Shown: one piece after another, positions 51,257-60,337 of the stretch
How positions within the stretch are numbered: position 1 is the stretch's first letter
How the letters are laid out: each line of letters begins with the position of its first letter
From: DASQEH01 sp038237745
GTDB taxonomy: Bacteria; Actinomycetota; Actinomycetes; Propionibacteriales; Nocardioidaceae
DNA: 64,000 nt
Direction: 5' to 3'
Assembly: GCA_038237745.1 (NCBI GenBank)
Contig: JBBRYJ010000006.1
Span: forward strand, 62,001-126,000
Notes under the pieces: generated by a model
Told to the model about the DNA's origin: nothing
Database searches by the model: none
What the model saw: the letters and a program-made list of their open reading frames with translations, nothing else
Program-made: the position numbers and the translations under genes

Positions 51257-52579
51257 CTAGTGCCCGCGCACCGCCTCATAGCGCGACAGTGCCTCTCGAC
51301 GCTCCGCGGCGTGGTCGACGATCGGGTCGTGCGGCTCGTGCAGACCCTTGTCGGGATGGTCGCGCAGCTCCGGCACCCAACGGCGGATGTAGACGCCGTC
51401 CGGGTCGAACTTCCTTCCTTGCTCGATCGGGTTGAACACCCGGAAGTACGGCGCGGCGTCTGTACCGGAGCCCGCGGTCCACTGCCAGCCGTGCTGGTTC
51501 GACGCGAGGTCGCCGTCCACGAGCCAGTACATGAAGTGGCGAGCACCGTGCTGCCATTCGATGTGAAGGTCCTTGACCAAGAAGCTCGCGACGATCATCC
51601 GAACACGATTGTGCATCCAGCCCTCGGCCCGCAGCTGCCGCATCCCCGCGTCGACGATCGGATAGCCCGTACGCCCCTCACGCCACGCGTCGAAGCGCTC
51701 CCCGGGATCGTCGTAGGCCATCGCTGCCAGCTGGGGCCGGTAGTACTCGCGTGCGGAGTCGGGGCGCCGCGCGAGCACGTCGGCATAGAACTCGCGCCAA
51801 GCCAGCTCCAGCCGGAACCGGTCGACAGCCGAGCCGGTGGCCTTCGACTCGGCCAGGTCGGCCAGCATCGTCCGAGGGTGGATCTCACCCCACTTGAGGT
51901 GCACCGACATCCGTGACGTGGCATCGAGATCCGGGCGGTCGCGGTGAGTGTCGTAGGCGGTCAGGTGGTCGTCGAGGAAGGCACGCCACCGTTCGCGGGC
52001 CGCCTGCTCGCCAGCGCGGGGGAGAGTCAGTCCGGACGGCAGTTCGACCGTCGGCCAATCGTCGGACCGCAGGTCAGCTCTCCACGCCACATCCGGCGGC
52101 GCGGCGGGGGGCAAGCGCCAACCGTGTTGCCGCCACGCCTTCGAGAAGGGCGTGAAGACCTGGTACCGCGACGAGTGCTGGCTGAGCACCCGGCCGGGTG
52201 CGACGGCGTACGGCGAGCCGGTTCGGACCAACTGGGTACCGTGCCGCTGGAGCGCTTCTTCGACCCGCGAGTCACGCTCGGAGCCGTAGGGGTTGAAGTC
52301 GGCCGCGATGTGCACGTGTGAGGCGGAGGTCTCCGCAGCCAAGGCTGGGACGACATCGACCGGATCGCCGCGACGGACCACCAGACCGCCTATCCCATCC
52401 CGCAGTGAGGCCAGGCTCGCGAGCAGGTACGCACGCCGGGAGGGGCCTGCCGGCTCCCAGAGTCTGGGGTCGATGACAAACACCGGTACGACGCTTTCGG
52501 CACCCTCGGACGCTTCGACGAGTGCGGGGTTGTCCGCCGTGCGAAGGTCGCGGCGGAACCACATCAAGGCAGTCGTCAC
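51257..52579 (-). CDS. phr: Deoxyribodipyrimidine photolyase
   Basis: A 440-residue cryptochrome/photolyase family enzyme repairing cyclobutane dimers with blue light. N-terminal antenna domain LMWFRRDLRTADNPAL; FAD domain RMSVHLKWGEIHPR, FRLELAWREFYADVL, GRTGYPIVDAGMRQL, WMHNRVRMIVASFLVKDL, SNQHGWQWTAGSGTDAAPYF, FNPIEQGRKFDP. The three electron-transfer Trp positions appear filled. GTG at 52579; the frame extends upstream but would overlap the divergent regulator gene. Confidence 0.95.
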   Translation of the reverse strand: MTTALMWFRRDLRTADNPALVEASEGAESVVPVFVIDPRLWEPAGPSRRAYLLASLASLRDGIGGLVVRRGDPVDVVPALAAETSASHVHIAADFNPYGSERDSRVEEALQRHGTQLVRTGSPYAVAPGRVLSQHSSRYQVFTPFSKAWRQHGWRLPPAAPPDVAWRADLRSDDWPTVELPSGLTLPRAGEQAARERWRAFLDDHLTAYDTHRDRPDLDATSRMSVHLKWGEIHPRTMLADLAESKATGSAVDRFRLELAWREFYADVLARRPDSAREYYRPQLAAMAYDDPGERFDAWREGRTGYPIVDAGMRQLRAEGWMHNRVRMIVASFLVKDLHIEWQHGARHFMYWLVDGDLASNQHGWQWTAGSGTDAAPYFRVFNPIEQGRKFDPDGVYIRRWVPELRDHPDKGLHEPHDPIVDHAAERREALSRYEAVRGH

Positions 52580-52690
52580 GACCCCATACTCACCTAGCGG
52601 CACTCCGGTGCCTCGCGTGCCCTCCGCTTGTGCGATACGACACAATGGCCCGGACGGGGCACGAGTCGATGGGCGAGAGGTGGCGCCGAG

Positions 52691-53377
52691 TTGACCGAAC
52701 TCATCGACACCACCGAGATGTACCTGCGCACGGTGTTCGAGCTCGAGGAGGAGGGGATCCTGCCGCTGCGGGCGCGGATCGCCGAGCGTCTGCACCAGTC
52801 CGGGCCCACCGTGAGCCAGACGGTTGCCCGCATGCAGCGCGACGGTCTGCTGACCGTTGAGGGGGATCGACATCTGGAGCTGACCGAGGGGGGACGGCGG
52901 CTGGCCACGCGGGTGATGCGCAAGCATCGGCTGGCCGAGCGGTTGCTCATCGACGTGATCGGGCTCGAGTGGGAGGACGTCCACGTTGAGGCCTGCCGGT
53001 GGGAGCACGTGATGTCGGAGACCGTAGAGCGCCGTTTGCTCGAGATCCTGGGCCATCCCACCGTGTCGCCGTACGGCAACCCCATCCCTGGCCTGGACGA
53101 GCTTGGCGAGGGTCCGATCGCCGAGGAGTTCCTCGACGGGGTAGAGGCACTTGACGCCATTGCGGGCTCGACCGAGCAGCGTGTGGTGGTCGGCCGGATC
53201 GCGGAGCCGATCCAGACCGACGAACAGCTGATGTCGGTCCTGCGCAGGGTGGGGGCGCTCCCCGGCAAGGTCGTCACCGTGGCTCGAGGAGCCGAGGGCG
53301 TGCTCATCGGAAGCGCTGGCGAGACGGCCGAGATCGACGGCGAAGCGGCCAGTCACCTTTTCGTGCGACGACTCTGA
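52691..53377 (+). CDS. DtxR/IdeR-family metal-dependent regulator
   Basis: A 228-residue three-domain regulator. LIDTTEMYLRTVFELEEEGILPLRARIAERLHQSGPTVSQTV (in part the winged helix) binds DNA; the dimerisation domain has HRLAERLLIDVIGLEWEDVHVEACRWEHVMS with the metal ligands Cys, Glu and His; the C terminus is an SH3-like FeoA domain. Iron (or Mn) loading would drive repression of uptake genes. TTG at 52691 gives the family start MTELIDTTEMYL. A few bases separate it from an MFS gene it might control. Confidence 0.93.
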   Translation: MTELIDTTEMYLRTVFELEEEGILPLRARIAERLHQSGPTVSQTVARMQRDGLLTVEGDRHLELTEGGRRLATRVMRKHRLAERLLIDVIGLEWEDVHVEACRWEHVMSETVERRLLEILGHPTVSPYGNPIPGLDELGEGPIAEEFLDGVEALDAIAGSTEQRVVVGRIAEPIQTDEQLMSVLRRVGALPGKVVTVARGAEGVLIGSAGETAEIDGEAASHLFVRRL

Positions 53378-53380
53378 GAG

Positions 53381-54625
53381 GTGAGAAGCCCCTTCGAGGA
53401 CCTCCCCCGAGAGGTCGCGGTACTTGTCGCGGTCGCGGTGGCCGTGGCCGTGGGCTTCGGGGTGGTCGCCCCCGCGATCCCCGAGTTCGCCCGCTCCTTC
53501 GGGGTCGGGAAGACAGCGGCGGGAGCGGTCATCTCCGCCTTCGCGCTCATGCGTTTCGCCTCGGCGCTCGGAGGCGGCCGCCTTGTGGACAAGGTCGGGG
53601 AAAGGCTTATCCTGTCCGCCGGAATCGGCATCGTTGCTGTCTCAACAGGGCTGGCGGGGTTGTCCCAGAGCTACCTGCAGCTCCTGGTCCTGCGTGGGCT
53701 CGGGGGCGTCGGTTCAGCGATGTTCACCGTCTCGGCAACGGCTCTGCTCTTCCGTGTGGTCGACGGCTCCAGCCGGGGTCGCGCAACGGGGCTGTTCCAG
53801 TCGGGCTTCCTCATCGGAGGGCTGCTCGGGCCACTCGTTGGTGGCTTCCTCACGGACTACTCTCTGCGGCTGCCCTTCTTCGTCTACGCCGTCTCGCTCA
53901 TCGCGGCCGGATCGATCGCTGCGGTGTTCCTGAGAGCGGCGGCGCTGCGCATGGCAGCACCGCAGGACGGTCACCTCGGAGGCGAGCCGGGCGCCGAGGT
54001 GGCACCTGCTGACGAGGACGGGGTGCAGGCCGAAGAGGTTCAGGCAACGTCGGTGGCACAGGCCTGGGCCAACCCTGCCTTTCGCGCGGCCATCGCTGTC
54101 AACTTCGCCATCGGATGGTCATTCTTCGGTGTGCGGGTAAGCCTCGTCCCCCTGTTCGTGGCGGAGTCGCTGCACGAGAGAGCGCTGTGGACCGGCGTCG
54201 GCTTCTTGTGTTCCTCGGTGGCACAGGTACTGCTCTTGACACCGGCCGGGCGCTTCGTCGACCGGCGTGGCCGCAAGCCGGCGATGATCGCCGGCTCGTT
54301 GGTCGCGGGGGTGGCTCTGGGCCTCCTCGCGATCACGACGGCGCTGCCGCTCTTCCTGGTGGCCATGGCGGCCGTCGGGGCCGGGGGAGCCTTTGTCGGA
54401 ACGGCTCCCGGGGCTGTCGTCGGTGATGTCATGCAGGGTCGTGGAGGGAAGGTGGTCGCGGTCTTCCAGATGGCGTCAGATGCCGGCGCCATCAGCGGAC
54501 CGCTGGTCGCCGGCTGGCTGGCGGATTCCGCCTCCTTCGGAGCCGCGTTCGCTGCCTGTGCCCTGGTCATGCTGGCGTCCACGCTCATGTCGCTCAGGAT
54601 GCCGGAGACTCTGGTGCGCGCGTGA
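53381..54625 (+). CDS. MFS transporter
   Basis: A 414-residue, 12-helix transporter. GFGVVAPAIPEFARSFGVGKTAAGAVISAFALMRF, GGGRLVDKVGERLIL (loop 2-3) and TPAGRFVDRRGRKPAMIAG (loop 8-9) are MFS hallmarks of the drug-efflux type; a hydrophilic central loop of about 40 residues separates the halves. Starts GTG 3 bp after the regulator gene, so the two form an operon. Substrate unknown; iron- or siderophore-related export is possible given the regulator. Confidence 0.88.
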   Translation: MRSPFEDLPREVAVLVAVAVAVAVGFGVVAPAIPEFARSFGVGKTAAGAVISAFALMRFASALGGGRLVDKVGERLILSAGIGIVAVSTGLAGLSQSYLQLLVLRGLGGVGSAMFTVSATALLFRVVDGSSRGRATGLFQSGFLIGGLLGPLVGGFLTDYSLRLPFFVYAVSLIAAGSIAAVFLRAAALRMAAPQDGHLGGEPGAEVAPADEDGVQAEEVQATSVAQAWANPAFRAAIAVNFAIGWSFFGVRVSLVPLFVAESLHERALWTGVGFLCSSVAQVLLLTPAGRFVDRRGRKPAMIAGSLVAGVALGLLAITTALPLFLVAMAAVGAGGAFVGTAPGAVVGDVMQGRGGKVVAVFQMASDAGAISGPLVAGWLADSASFGAAFAACALVMLASTLMSLRMPETLVRA

Positions 54626-54671
54626 CGCCAATAACCTGGCCTTTGCGGAGGACGAGAAGAGTGAACGAGCG

Positions 54672-55670
54672 ATGAGGTGGCACCACGGCCTGCGAAGACT
54701 CGGCGTCGTCGCCGTCGCGCTCGTCGCGGTTGGCCCGACCGTCGTCGGTTGTAGCGGTGGCAGTGGCGGCGACCCAGCGCCGAAGACCGTTGCCGTCCAG
54801 CCGACGGCCACAGGAGAGTGCGGCGACTTCACGATCGCCTACGACCCGGGCAACGGGTACGAAGCGAGCGCCTTCATCGTCGGGGCGATCGCGGCCGACT
54901 CACTGGGATGCAACGTCTCGTATGTCAAGACGACGACACGCAAAGCCTGGAGGCTGGTGGCAAGCGGCCGGGCGGACGTCTACCTGGATGCCTTCGGTGA
55001 CAGGCGCATGCGGCGCAGGCTGACCAAGCCTGGAGGTCCCGTCACCGTCGCAGGGGAGAACGGCGTCGCAGGGGTCGTCGAGATGCTCGCTCCGTTCTTC
55101 ATGGGACAGCACGGTCTCGACACAGCCCACGATCTCGCCGACGTCGAACGCATCGGCTGGGGCATCGTGACGCCCGCGGTGACCACCGTGCCGGCACTTC
55201 TCCCGTTGGCTCACGCGTTCGTCGATTTCCAGCGCCTCGACTACGTGGTTCGCGACTACAACCAGGTAGGCGTGACTCGCGGTATGGGTTCGCTGATCCA
55301 GCAAGCTCGGCGGGACGACGCGCACAACGTGCCGAACGTCTATCTGGTCGAGGGCCCACGCGGTCTGCTGGGTGACCGGCCCGGCCAACACGCGGTCGAC
55401 ATACCGGGCTCCGCCGCTCAGCCCTGCCAGCCTTCGCGGCAGTCCACGCTGTGTTCGTTCGCGGACTTCGAGTACCTCAAGATCGCGAACGCCGACTTCG
55501 CATCTTCCGGCAACCCGGCCTATGCGCTGGTGTACAACTACCGGCTCGATCCCGCGAGCGTCGCCAATATCCTGGAGCTCATCGCCCTGAGCGGGTATGA
55601 CGTTGGACCTGCCGACGTGGCCTCCTGGCTCAACACTCACACGAAAGTCTGGAAGCGGTGGCTCCCGTGA
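54672..55670 (+). CDS. Glycine betaine/osmoprotectant-binding lipoprotein (OpuAC type), orphan
   Basis: A 332-residue extracellular solute-binding protein. Lipoprotein signal with lipobox VVGC at about residue 26, then the OpuAC domain: FTIAYDPGNGYEASAFIVGAIAADSLGC, ADVYLDAFGDRR, GVTRGMGSL, FEYLKIANADFASSGNPAYALVYNYRLDP. It would capture a betaine-like ligand outside the membrane. No permease or ATPase gene is close, and the protein has extra Cys pairs (Q-PCQP, LCSF), so ligand identity is open. ATG at 54672. Confidence 0.85.
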   Translation: MRWHHGLRRLGVVAVALVAVGPTVVGCSGGSGGDPAPKTVAVQPTATGECGDFTIAYDPGNGYEASAFIVGAIAADSLGCNVSYVKTTTRKAWRLVASGRADVYLDAFGDRRMRRRLTKPGGPVTVAGENGVAGVVEMLAPFFMGQHGLDTAHDLADVERIGWGIVTPAVTTVPALLPLAHAFVDFQRLDYVVRDYNQVGVTRGMGSLIQQARRDDAHNVPNVYLVEGPRGLLGDRPGQHAVDIPGSAAQPCQPSRQSTLCSFADFEYLKIANADFASSGNPAYALVYNYRLDPASVANILELIALSGYDVGPADVASWLNTHTKVWKRWLP

Positions 55671-55817
55671 ATGTCCAGAACCTGGTTCCGAAGTCTAGTG
55701 TCCCGAGGACAGGTCCCGCGACGGGTGATCGACATAGCCCGTCGAGCTACAACATGGCCTTTGCTGCTTGTCGGCGCCGAGCGAAATGGCAGTTGGGCGA
55801 GGCAATAGGATGACGCC
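55671..55817. other. Intergenic region, nothing assigned
   Basis: 147 bp between the solute-binding protein and the DUF2277 gene. A small frame-less stretch; AGGATG near 55812 serves as the DUF2277 ribosome site. No terminator hairpin of note. Confidence 0.4.
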
Positions 55818-56093
55818 ATGTGTCGAAACATTCGTACGTTGCACAACTTCGAGCCGGCTGCCACGGCGGACGAGGTCGAGGCTGCCGCCACGCAGTACGT
55901 CCGCAAGGTCGCCGGAACGACGAAGCCTTCCGCGACCAACCAGGTCGCCTTCGCTCGGGCGATCGAGGCCGTCGAGGCCGCAACCTCGCGTCTGCTCGAC
56001 GAGCTGGTCACGTCGGCACCGCCCCGCGACCGTGACGTCGAGGCGGCCAAGGCAAGGGCCCGCAGCGCGGAGCGGTTCAGCCGCGCCGGGTGA
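55818..56093 (+). CDS. DUF2277 protein
   Basis: A 91-residue soluble helical protein. The start MCRNIRTLHNFEPAATADEV is the unmistakable DUF2277 opening, followed by AATQYVRKVAGTTKPSATNQ. Function unknown; widely spread in bacteria. ATG at 55818 with AGGATG upstream. Stands alone. Confidence 0.93.
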   Translation: MCRNIRTLHNFEPAATADEVEAAATQYVRKVAGTTKPSATNQVAFARAIEAVEAATSRLLDELVTSAPPRDRDVEAAKARARSAERFSRAG

Positions 56094-56169
56094 ATGCTCG
56101 CCTCGGGCGACATGCCCCGTCAGCGCGGGGCTCCACCTGGCGACGCTCGCGTCTGGGTGACAGGCCTTG

Positions 56170-56418
56170 TCAGGCTCGGGGACTCTCCGAGTCGCGCTCC
56201 GTCGAGGTATGAGGAGGCTCAGGCGGCTGCCTGCGGAGCATGATGGCGAGGTCGCGACGCAGCAGTACCAGGAGGCACACCCAGGTCGTGACGAACTGGC
56301 CGGCGAACTGAGTCCAGCCACCGAAGCCTTGGTGGTCGAGGAACCTGCCTACCGCGACGCTGGGTAGAGCTACCATGGTCACAACCACGAGCGCGTGAAC
56401 GCTCCTATCGGTGCGCAC
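56170..56418 (-). CDS. Small membrane protein, hypothetical
   Basis: An 82-residue protein with two likely helices: HALVVVTMVALPSVAVGRFL (about 8-27) and QFAGQFVTTWVCLLVLLRRDL (about 37-57), and a charged cytoplasmic tail. It starts 36 bp after the secreted-protein gene on the same strand, so the two are likely co-transcribed. No family recognised; it could be an immunity or accessory protein. Confidence 0.6.
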   Translation of the reverse strand: MRTDRSVHALVVVTMVALPSVAVGRFLDHQGFGGWTQFAGQFVTTWVCLLVLLRRDLAIMLRRQPPEPPHTSTERDSESPRA

Positions 56419-56454
56419 GCCGAGCCTCCTCTGTCTCGCTGGGATCGTCGCCGC

Positions 56455-57261
56455 TCAGAAGAAGCTGCCGATACAGCCCCACGCAGCGAAGCCAGCGTAC
56501 GTATAGGCGCCTCCGGGAATCATCAGTGCCGTTCTTCCCGCGACATGCTTGATCAAGAGGTTGGTCGTACCGGTCGTGCCTCCGACACTGAGAACGGAAC
56601 GCATCGCGCCCTCTCCGCACGTCGTCACCTCGTCCCACGCCACGCGGAACGCCTCTCCCCAGCGCCAGGTGAACGGGTTCCACCAGGGATCGGCCGTGAT
56701 CGGGTACCTCGAGTGACGGCCGAAGACGACGTGCTGCCTGACGACGTCGCCGCGAACCGTGTACCACGTCTTGACCCGGTGCCCCCGGGCGTTCCTCGCC
56801 CAGGGCCGGGCCAGGATGCCGACCGGGTGTCCGTGTCGCCGAGCCATCACCTCGCCGAAGCGGTTCGCCCTTAGGGACACATGCCTGGGCAGCCGCATCC
56901 GGAACGCGTAGACATGGCGGGCACGGGGACCTCGGATCCTGACTCTGGTGCCTGCGGCTCCCCACCATCTCGTGGAGTGCCGGAACGCCGCGTGGCGGGC
57001 AGGACGAACGGACCAGGTGACCCGTCCCCCGCCGGCGGTCTCTCCCGAGGGCCAGATGGGACGGGTGGACGTGATCTGCGCGCGCTGTGCGACGGGCGCC
57101 CTGACAGGGACGGTCTCCGTACTGGCGCTGACGCTCGAGGACGGCGCGGCTCGGGACCCGACCGCGGCGGGCACCACGGGGCCGACCACCGTCACCAGGC
57201 AGCCGGAGAGCAGGGACACAGCGAGTCGACGGCGTAGCTGTGGAACAGGCGAGGTGGGCAT
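56455..57261 (-). CDS. Secreted protein with hydrophobic Gly-rich C terminus, hypothetical
   Basis: A 268-residue exported protein. Signal peptide (LRRRLAVSLLSGCLVTVVGPVVPAAV, ends about residue 38), an Arg-rich middle part, a YPITADPWWNPFTWRWG module near residue 190, then a short Gly-rich hydrophobic C-terminal region (SVLSVGGTTGTTNLLIKHVAG, ALMIPGGAYTYAGFAAWGCIG). I recall the ADPWWNP module in other actinobacterial secreted proteins; the terminal region looks like a membrane-active or bacteriocin-like segment. ATG at 57261 is chosen because the signal follows directly. Function unknown. Confidence 0.6.
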   Translation of the reverse strand: MPTSPVPQLRRRLAVSLLSGCLVTVVGPVVPAAVGSRAAPSSSVSASTETVPVRAPVAQRAQITSTRPIWPSGETAGGGRVTWSVRPARHAAFRHSTRWWGAAGTRVRIRGPRARHVYAFRMRLPRHVSLRANRFGEVMARRHGHPVGILARPWARNARGHRVKTWYTVRGDVVRQHVVFGRHSRYPITADPWWNPFTWRWGEAFRVAWDEVTTCGEGAMRSVLSVGGTTGTTNLLIKHVAGRTALMIPGGAYTYAGFAAWGCIGSFF

Positions 57262-57456
57262 CTCTGCCTCCCGGATCGAGGGAATGACGACCCGAGAATG
57301 GTGACCCGAGAGGTGATCCGGCAGCGTGCGGCAGAGATGGTCTGTGGACCCCGGCAAGCGGCTGTGGACAATCCGGCCGCACAGTCTGTCACTCGGCTCT
57401 CTGACGCTCGGCAGACCGGCGGGCTGAGCCGATCGAGGCGTGAGCCGGCGACGCGG
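57262..57456. other. Gap between secreted-protein gene and nucleoside transporter
   Basis: 195 bp on the minus-strand side of two collinear genes. It should include the promoter of the secreted-protein gene; I see no clear hairpin or repeat. Confidence 0.35.
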
Positions 57457-58821
57457 CTACCTGGAGGCGATCACACCGGCGATGGCAGCGTTCGCAAGGT
57501 TGGCCAGACTCCCCGCGAGCAACGCTCGCAAGCCGAGCCTGGCGACCTGCGCGCGCCGGTCGGGCTGGAGGCTGGCGATGGTCCCGATCTGGATGGCTAT
57601 CGAGGCGAAGTTCGCGAATCCGGCGAGGGCGAAGGTCACGATGATGACGGTCCCGGTCGACAGGTCGGGCACGTGAGGCCCGAACGAGGCATAGGCCACG
57701 AACTCGTTGAGCACCGTCTTCTGCCCCATGTACGAGCCTGCCTGCACCGCCTCGCTCCACGGGACCCCGAGAAGCCACGCCAGGGGAGAGAACGCCCAGC
57801 CAACCAGGCGCTGGAAGGTCAGGCCGTCGTACCCGAACCAGCCGCCGACGCCTGTCAGGATGCCGTTTGCCAGCCCGATCAGGGCAACGAAGGCGACCAG
57901 GAGCGCGCCGACCGTCACCGCGATCCTGCCCCCGGCGAGGGCACCGCGCCCGATGGCGTCGATGGCGTTGGCGGACTCCTCGTCGCGGACGTCGCGGACG
58001 TCGACCTCCGCCGAGTCCGACGAACGGTATCCGCCCTTGCTCTCGGGCACTCGGCCTTGCGACTCCGGGGCACTATCGTCGGCGCGCGTCGAACCCGCTC
58101 GCTCGACGGTGTCCTCGTCAGACGCCGCTCGGGTGGCGGGGTCGGTGTCTGCAGCCTCTCGGGTCGAGTCCGGCCACATCATCTTCGCCATCAGGAGACC
58201 GGCCGGAGCGTTCATTGCGGTCGCTGCCAGCAGGTATGTCAGAGGAGCCCCGAGTAGGGAGTATCCGACGAGAGTCGAGCCTGCGGCGGCGGCGAACCCA
58301 CTGGTCATGACGGTGAACATCTGGGCGGTGCTGAGTCCGCGCAGGTACGGCGCGATCATCAGCGGGGCCTCGCTCTGGCCGAGGAAGATGACGGTGGTGG
58401 CGAAGAGGGACTCGATCTTGCTGACGTGAAGCGCCCAGGAGATCGCGCCCCCGAGGACATGCGTCGCGTACTGGATGACCCGGAGGTAGAAGAGCAGGCC
58501 GATCAGCGCTCCGAGGAAGATGATGACGGGCAGCACCTGAAGCGCAAAGATGGTCTCGCCCTTGGCGCCGACGCCTGTCAGTGGTCCGAAGACGAATGCC
58601 GTTCCCTCTTGGGCGTAGTCGATGAGGGAAGTGACCCGATCGGCAACCCAGCCGAGGGCGGTACGCCCGGGCCCCCACCTGAGCACGAGCGCGGCGAAAC
58701 CCACCTGGAGGAGCAGAGCTCCCCCGACCGTGCGCCAGGCGATGCCCTTGCGGTTCTTCGAGAACAGGAAGGCGACAAGGAGCAGGAAGAGCAGGCCCAG
58801 TACGCCGCGCGCTTGTTGCAT
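57457..58821 (-). CDS. Concentrative nucleoside transporter (CNT/NupC family)
   Basis: A 454-residue cation-coupled nucleoside importer. Signatures: FVFGPLTGVGAK, ALQVLPVIIFLGALIGLLFYL, IFLGQSEAPLMIAPYL, MTSGFAAAAGSTLVGY, GQKTVLNEFVAYASF, and AGFANFASIAIQIGTIASLQPDRR. The cytoplasmic loop in the middle (about residues 215-290) is an expanded, acidic Ser/Asp/Glu-rich stretch longer than in NupC. It helps salvage nucleosides. ATG at 58821. Confidence 0.95.
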   Translation of the reverse strand: MQQARGVLGLLFLLLVAFLFSKNRKGIAWRTVGGALLLQVGFAALVLRWGPGRTALGWVADRVTSLIDYAQEGTAFVFGPLTGVGAKGETIFALQVLPVIIFLGALIGLLFYLRVIQYATHVLGGAISWALHVSKIESLFATTVIFLGQSEAPLMIAPYLRGLSTAQMFTVMTSGFAAAAGSTLVGYSLLGAPLTYLLAATAMNAPAGLLMAKMMWPDSTREAADTDPATRAASDEDTVERAGSTRADDSAPESQGRVPESKGGYRSSDSAEVDVRDVRDEESANAIDAIGRGALAGGRIAVTVGALLVAFVALIGLANGILTGVGGWFGYDGLTFQRLVGWAFSPLAWLLGVPWSEAVQAGSYMGQKTVLNEFVAYASFGPHVPDLSTGTVIIVTFALAGFANFASIAIQIGTIASLQPDRRAQVARLGLRALLAGSLANLANAAIAGVIASR

Positions 58822-58932
58822 CCCGTCACGCTAGACCGCGAGGAACCGTTGTGCAGGCGTGGCGCGAGGGCTTGTCCGCAAGCCAGCCCGGGGGCGCATC
58901 GTCGGCTTACGGCGACCAGCGACGCGACGAGA

Positions 58933-60198
58933 TCACGGCGCCGACACGAAGGCACGGAGCCCGTCGACGAGACGATCCAGGTCGGACTGGTTCGTGTAGG
59001 GCGCGAGTCCGACCCTGAGCGCGCCGGCGTCGCCCAACCCCATGGCCCGGGAAGCCTCAAGCGCGTAGAAGGAGCCGGCAGGGGCGTTGACGAGACCTTC
59101 GGCCAGGTGCAGCTGCGCCGCCGCCGACGTCTTCCCGCCGAATGAGACAAGCACCGTTGGCGTCCGGCTTGCCGCGCGCGAGTGCAACACGAGGCCGGGC
59201 AGCTCCGACAGCCTCGACTCGAGGGCACCACGCAGCCCGTCCTCATAGCTCTCGAGGAGCGTCATCGCAGCGACCAGGCGCTCCCGGCGGCCTGCCGCCT
59301 TCACCCGTTGAGGGGCCAGGTCGGCGATGAAGTCGACGGCTGCGGTGCAGCCGGCCAGCAGCTCGTAAGGGAGCGTGCCGAGCTCGAAGCGCTCGGGGAC
59401 GACGTCCGCCGACGGGAGCAGCTTGTCGGGTGCCAACGTGCCCAAGAGGTCAGGGTCCGCGGCAAGCACCCCGCAGTGCGGACCGAAGAACTTGTACGGC
59501 GAGCACGCGTAGAAGTCCGCGCCGAGTGCGGCGATGTCGACGGTGCAGTGCGGTGTGAGGTGCACCCCGTCGACATAGAGCAGACCTCCGGCATCGTGCA
59601 CCAACTCCGCGACTTCGGCGATGGGCGGTCTGGTGCCGATGAGGTTCGACGCGGCGGTGACGGCCACCAGGCGCGTCCGGTCCGAGACCACTGCACGCAC
59701 CGCGTCGGCGTCGAGCTCTCCCGTGCCGGGATCGAACTCGGCCCATCGGATGGTCGCTCCCGCCCTCTCGGCGGCGTACACCCACGGTCTGATGTTCGCG
59801 TCGTGGTCGAGCCTGCTCACGACGACCTCGTCGCCGGGATTCCACATCTTCGAGAGCGTGCGCGAGAAGTCGAACGTGAGCTGGGTCATGCTGCGGCCGA
59901 AGATCACCCCTTGTGGGTCTGCTCCGAGAAGCTCACCTACAGCGAGCCGGGCTCCCGTGACGATGTCATCGGCTCGGCGCTCCGCAGGAGTCGACCGACC
60001 GCGGTTCGAGACGGCCGAGCGCAGTGTCTGCGCCACCGCGTCGGCGACGGCGACGGGGACTTGCGATCCACCGGGCCCATCGAAGTGGGCCGCGCCCTCA
60101 CGAAGGCCGGGGAACTCGGCCCGGACGGCGGCGACGTCGTGCTCCTCGCCCCCGATGGGTTGGGGGGAGCCGGATCTGGTCCGCGGACTGGCAGTCAC
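58933..60198 (-). CDS. Cysteine desulfurase-like class V aminotransferase
   Basis: A 421-residue PLP enzyme. AHFDGPGGSQVP at the N terminus, MTQLTFDFSRTL, VVVSRLDHDANIRPWV, LLYVDGVHLTPHCTVDI (PLP Asp), and the lysine in ACSPYKFFGPHCG. This is the TIGR01976-like branch, whose members are annotated cysteine desulfurase-like; the mobile-loop catalytic Cys of true NifS/SufS enzymes cannot be assigned, so it may be a different lyase. GTG at 60198 has AGGAGG 4 nt upstream. Divergent from the FMN protein gene. Confidence 0.87.
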   Translation of the reverse strand: MTASPRTRSGSPQPIGGEEHDVAAVRAEFPGLREGAAHFDGPGGSQVPVAVADAVAQTLRSAVSNRGRSTPAERRADDIVTGARLAVGELLGADPQGVIFGRSMTQLTFDFSRTLSKMWNPGDEVVVSRLDHDANIRPWVYAAERAGATIRWAEFDPGTGELDADAVRAVVSDRTRLVAVTAASNLIGTRPPIAEVAELVHDAGGLLYVDGVHLTPHCTVDIAALGADFYACSPYKFFGPHCGVLAADPDLLGTLAPDKLLPSADVVPERFELGTLPYELLAGCTAAVDFIADLAPQRVKAAGRRERLVAAMTLLESYEDGLRGALESRLSELPGLVLHSRAASRTPTVLVSFGGKTSAAAQLHLAEGLVNAPAGSFYALEASRAMGLGDAGALRVGLAPYTNQSDLDRLVDGLRAFVSAP

Positions 60199-60337
60199 TC
60201 GACCTCCTGTGAGACTGAGTCGATCGTAGAGGTTGGAGCACGCGACAACGCGAGCCTGCTGGGATGCCCGATGGCGGCGATGCGGCTCGGCCTGGTGTCC
60301 GATGGCGCCCAGGTCGTTCCGGGGGGACACTGGCGCT

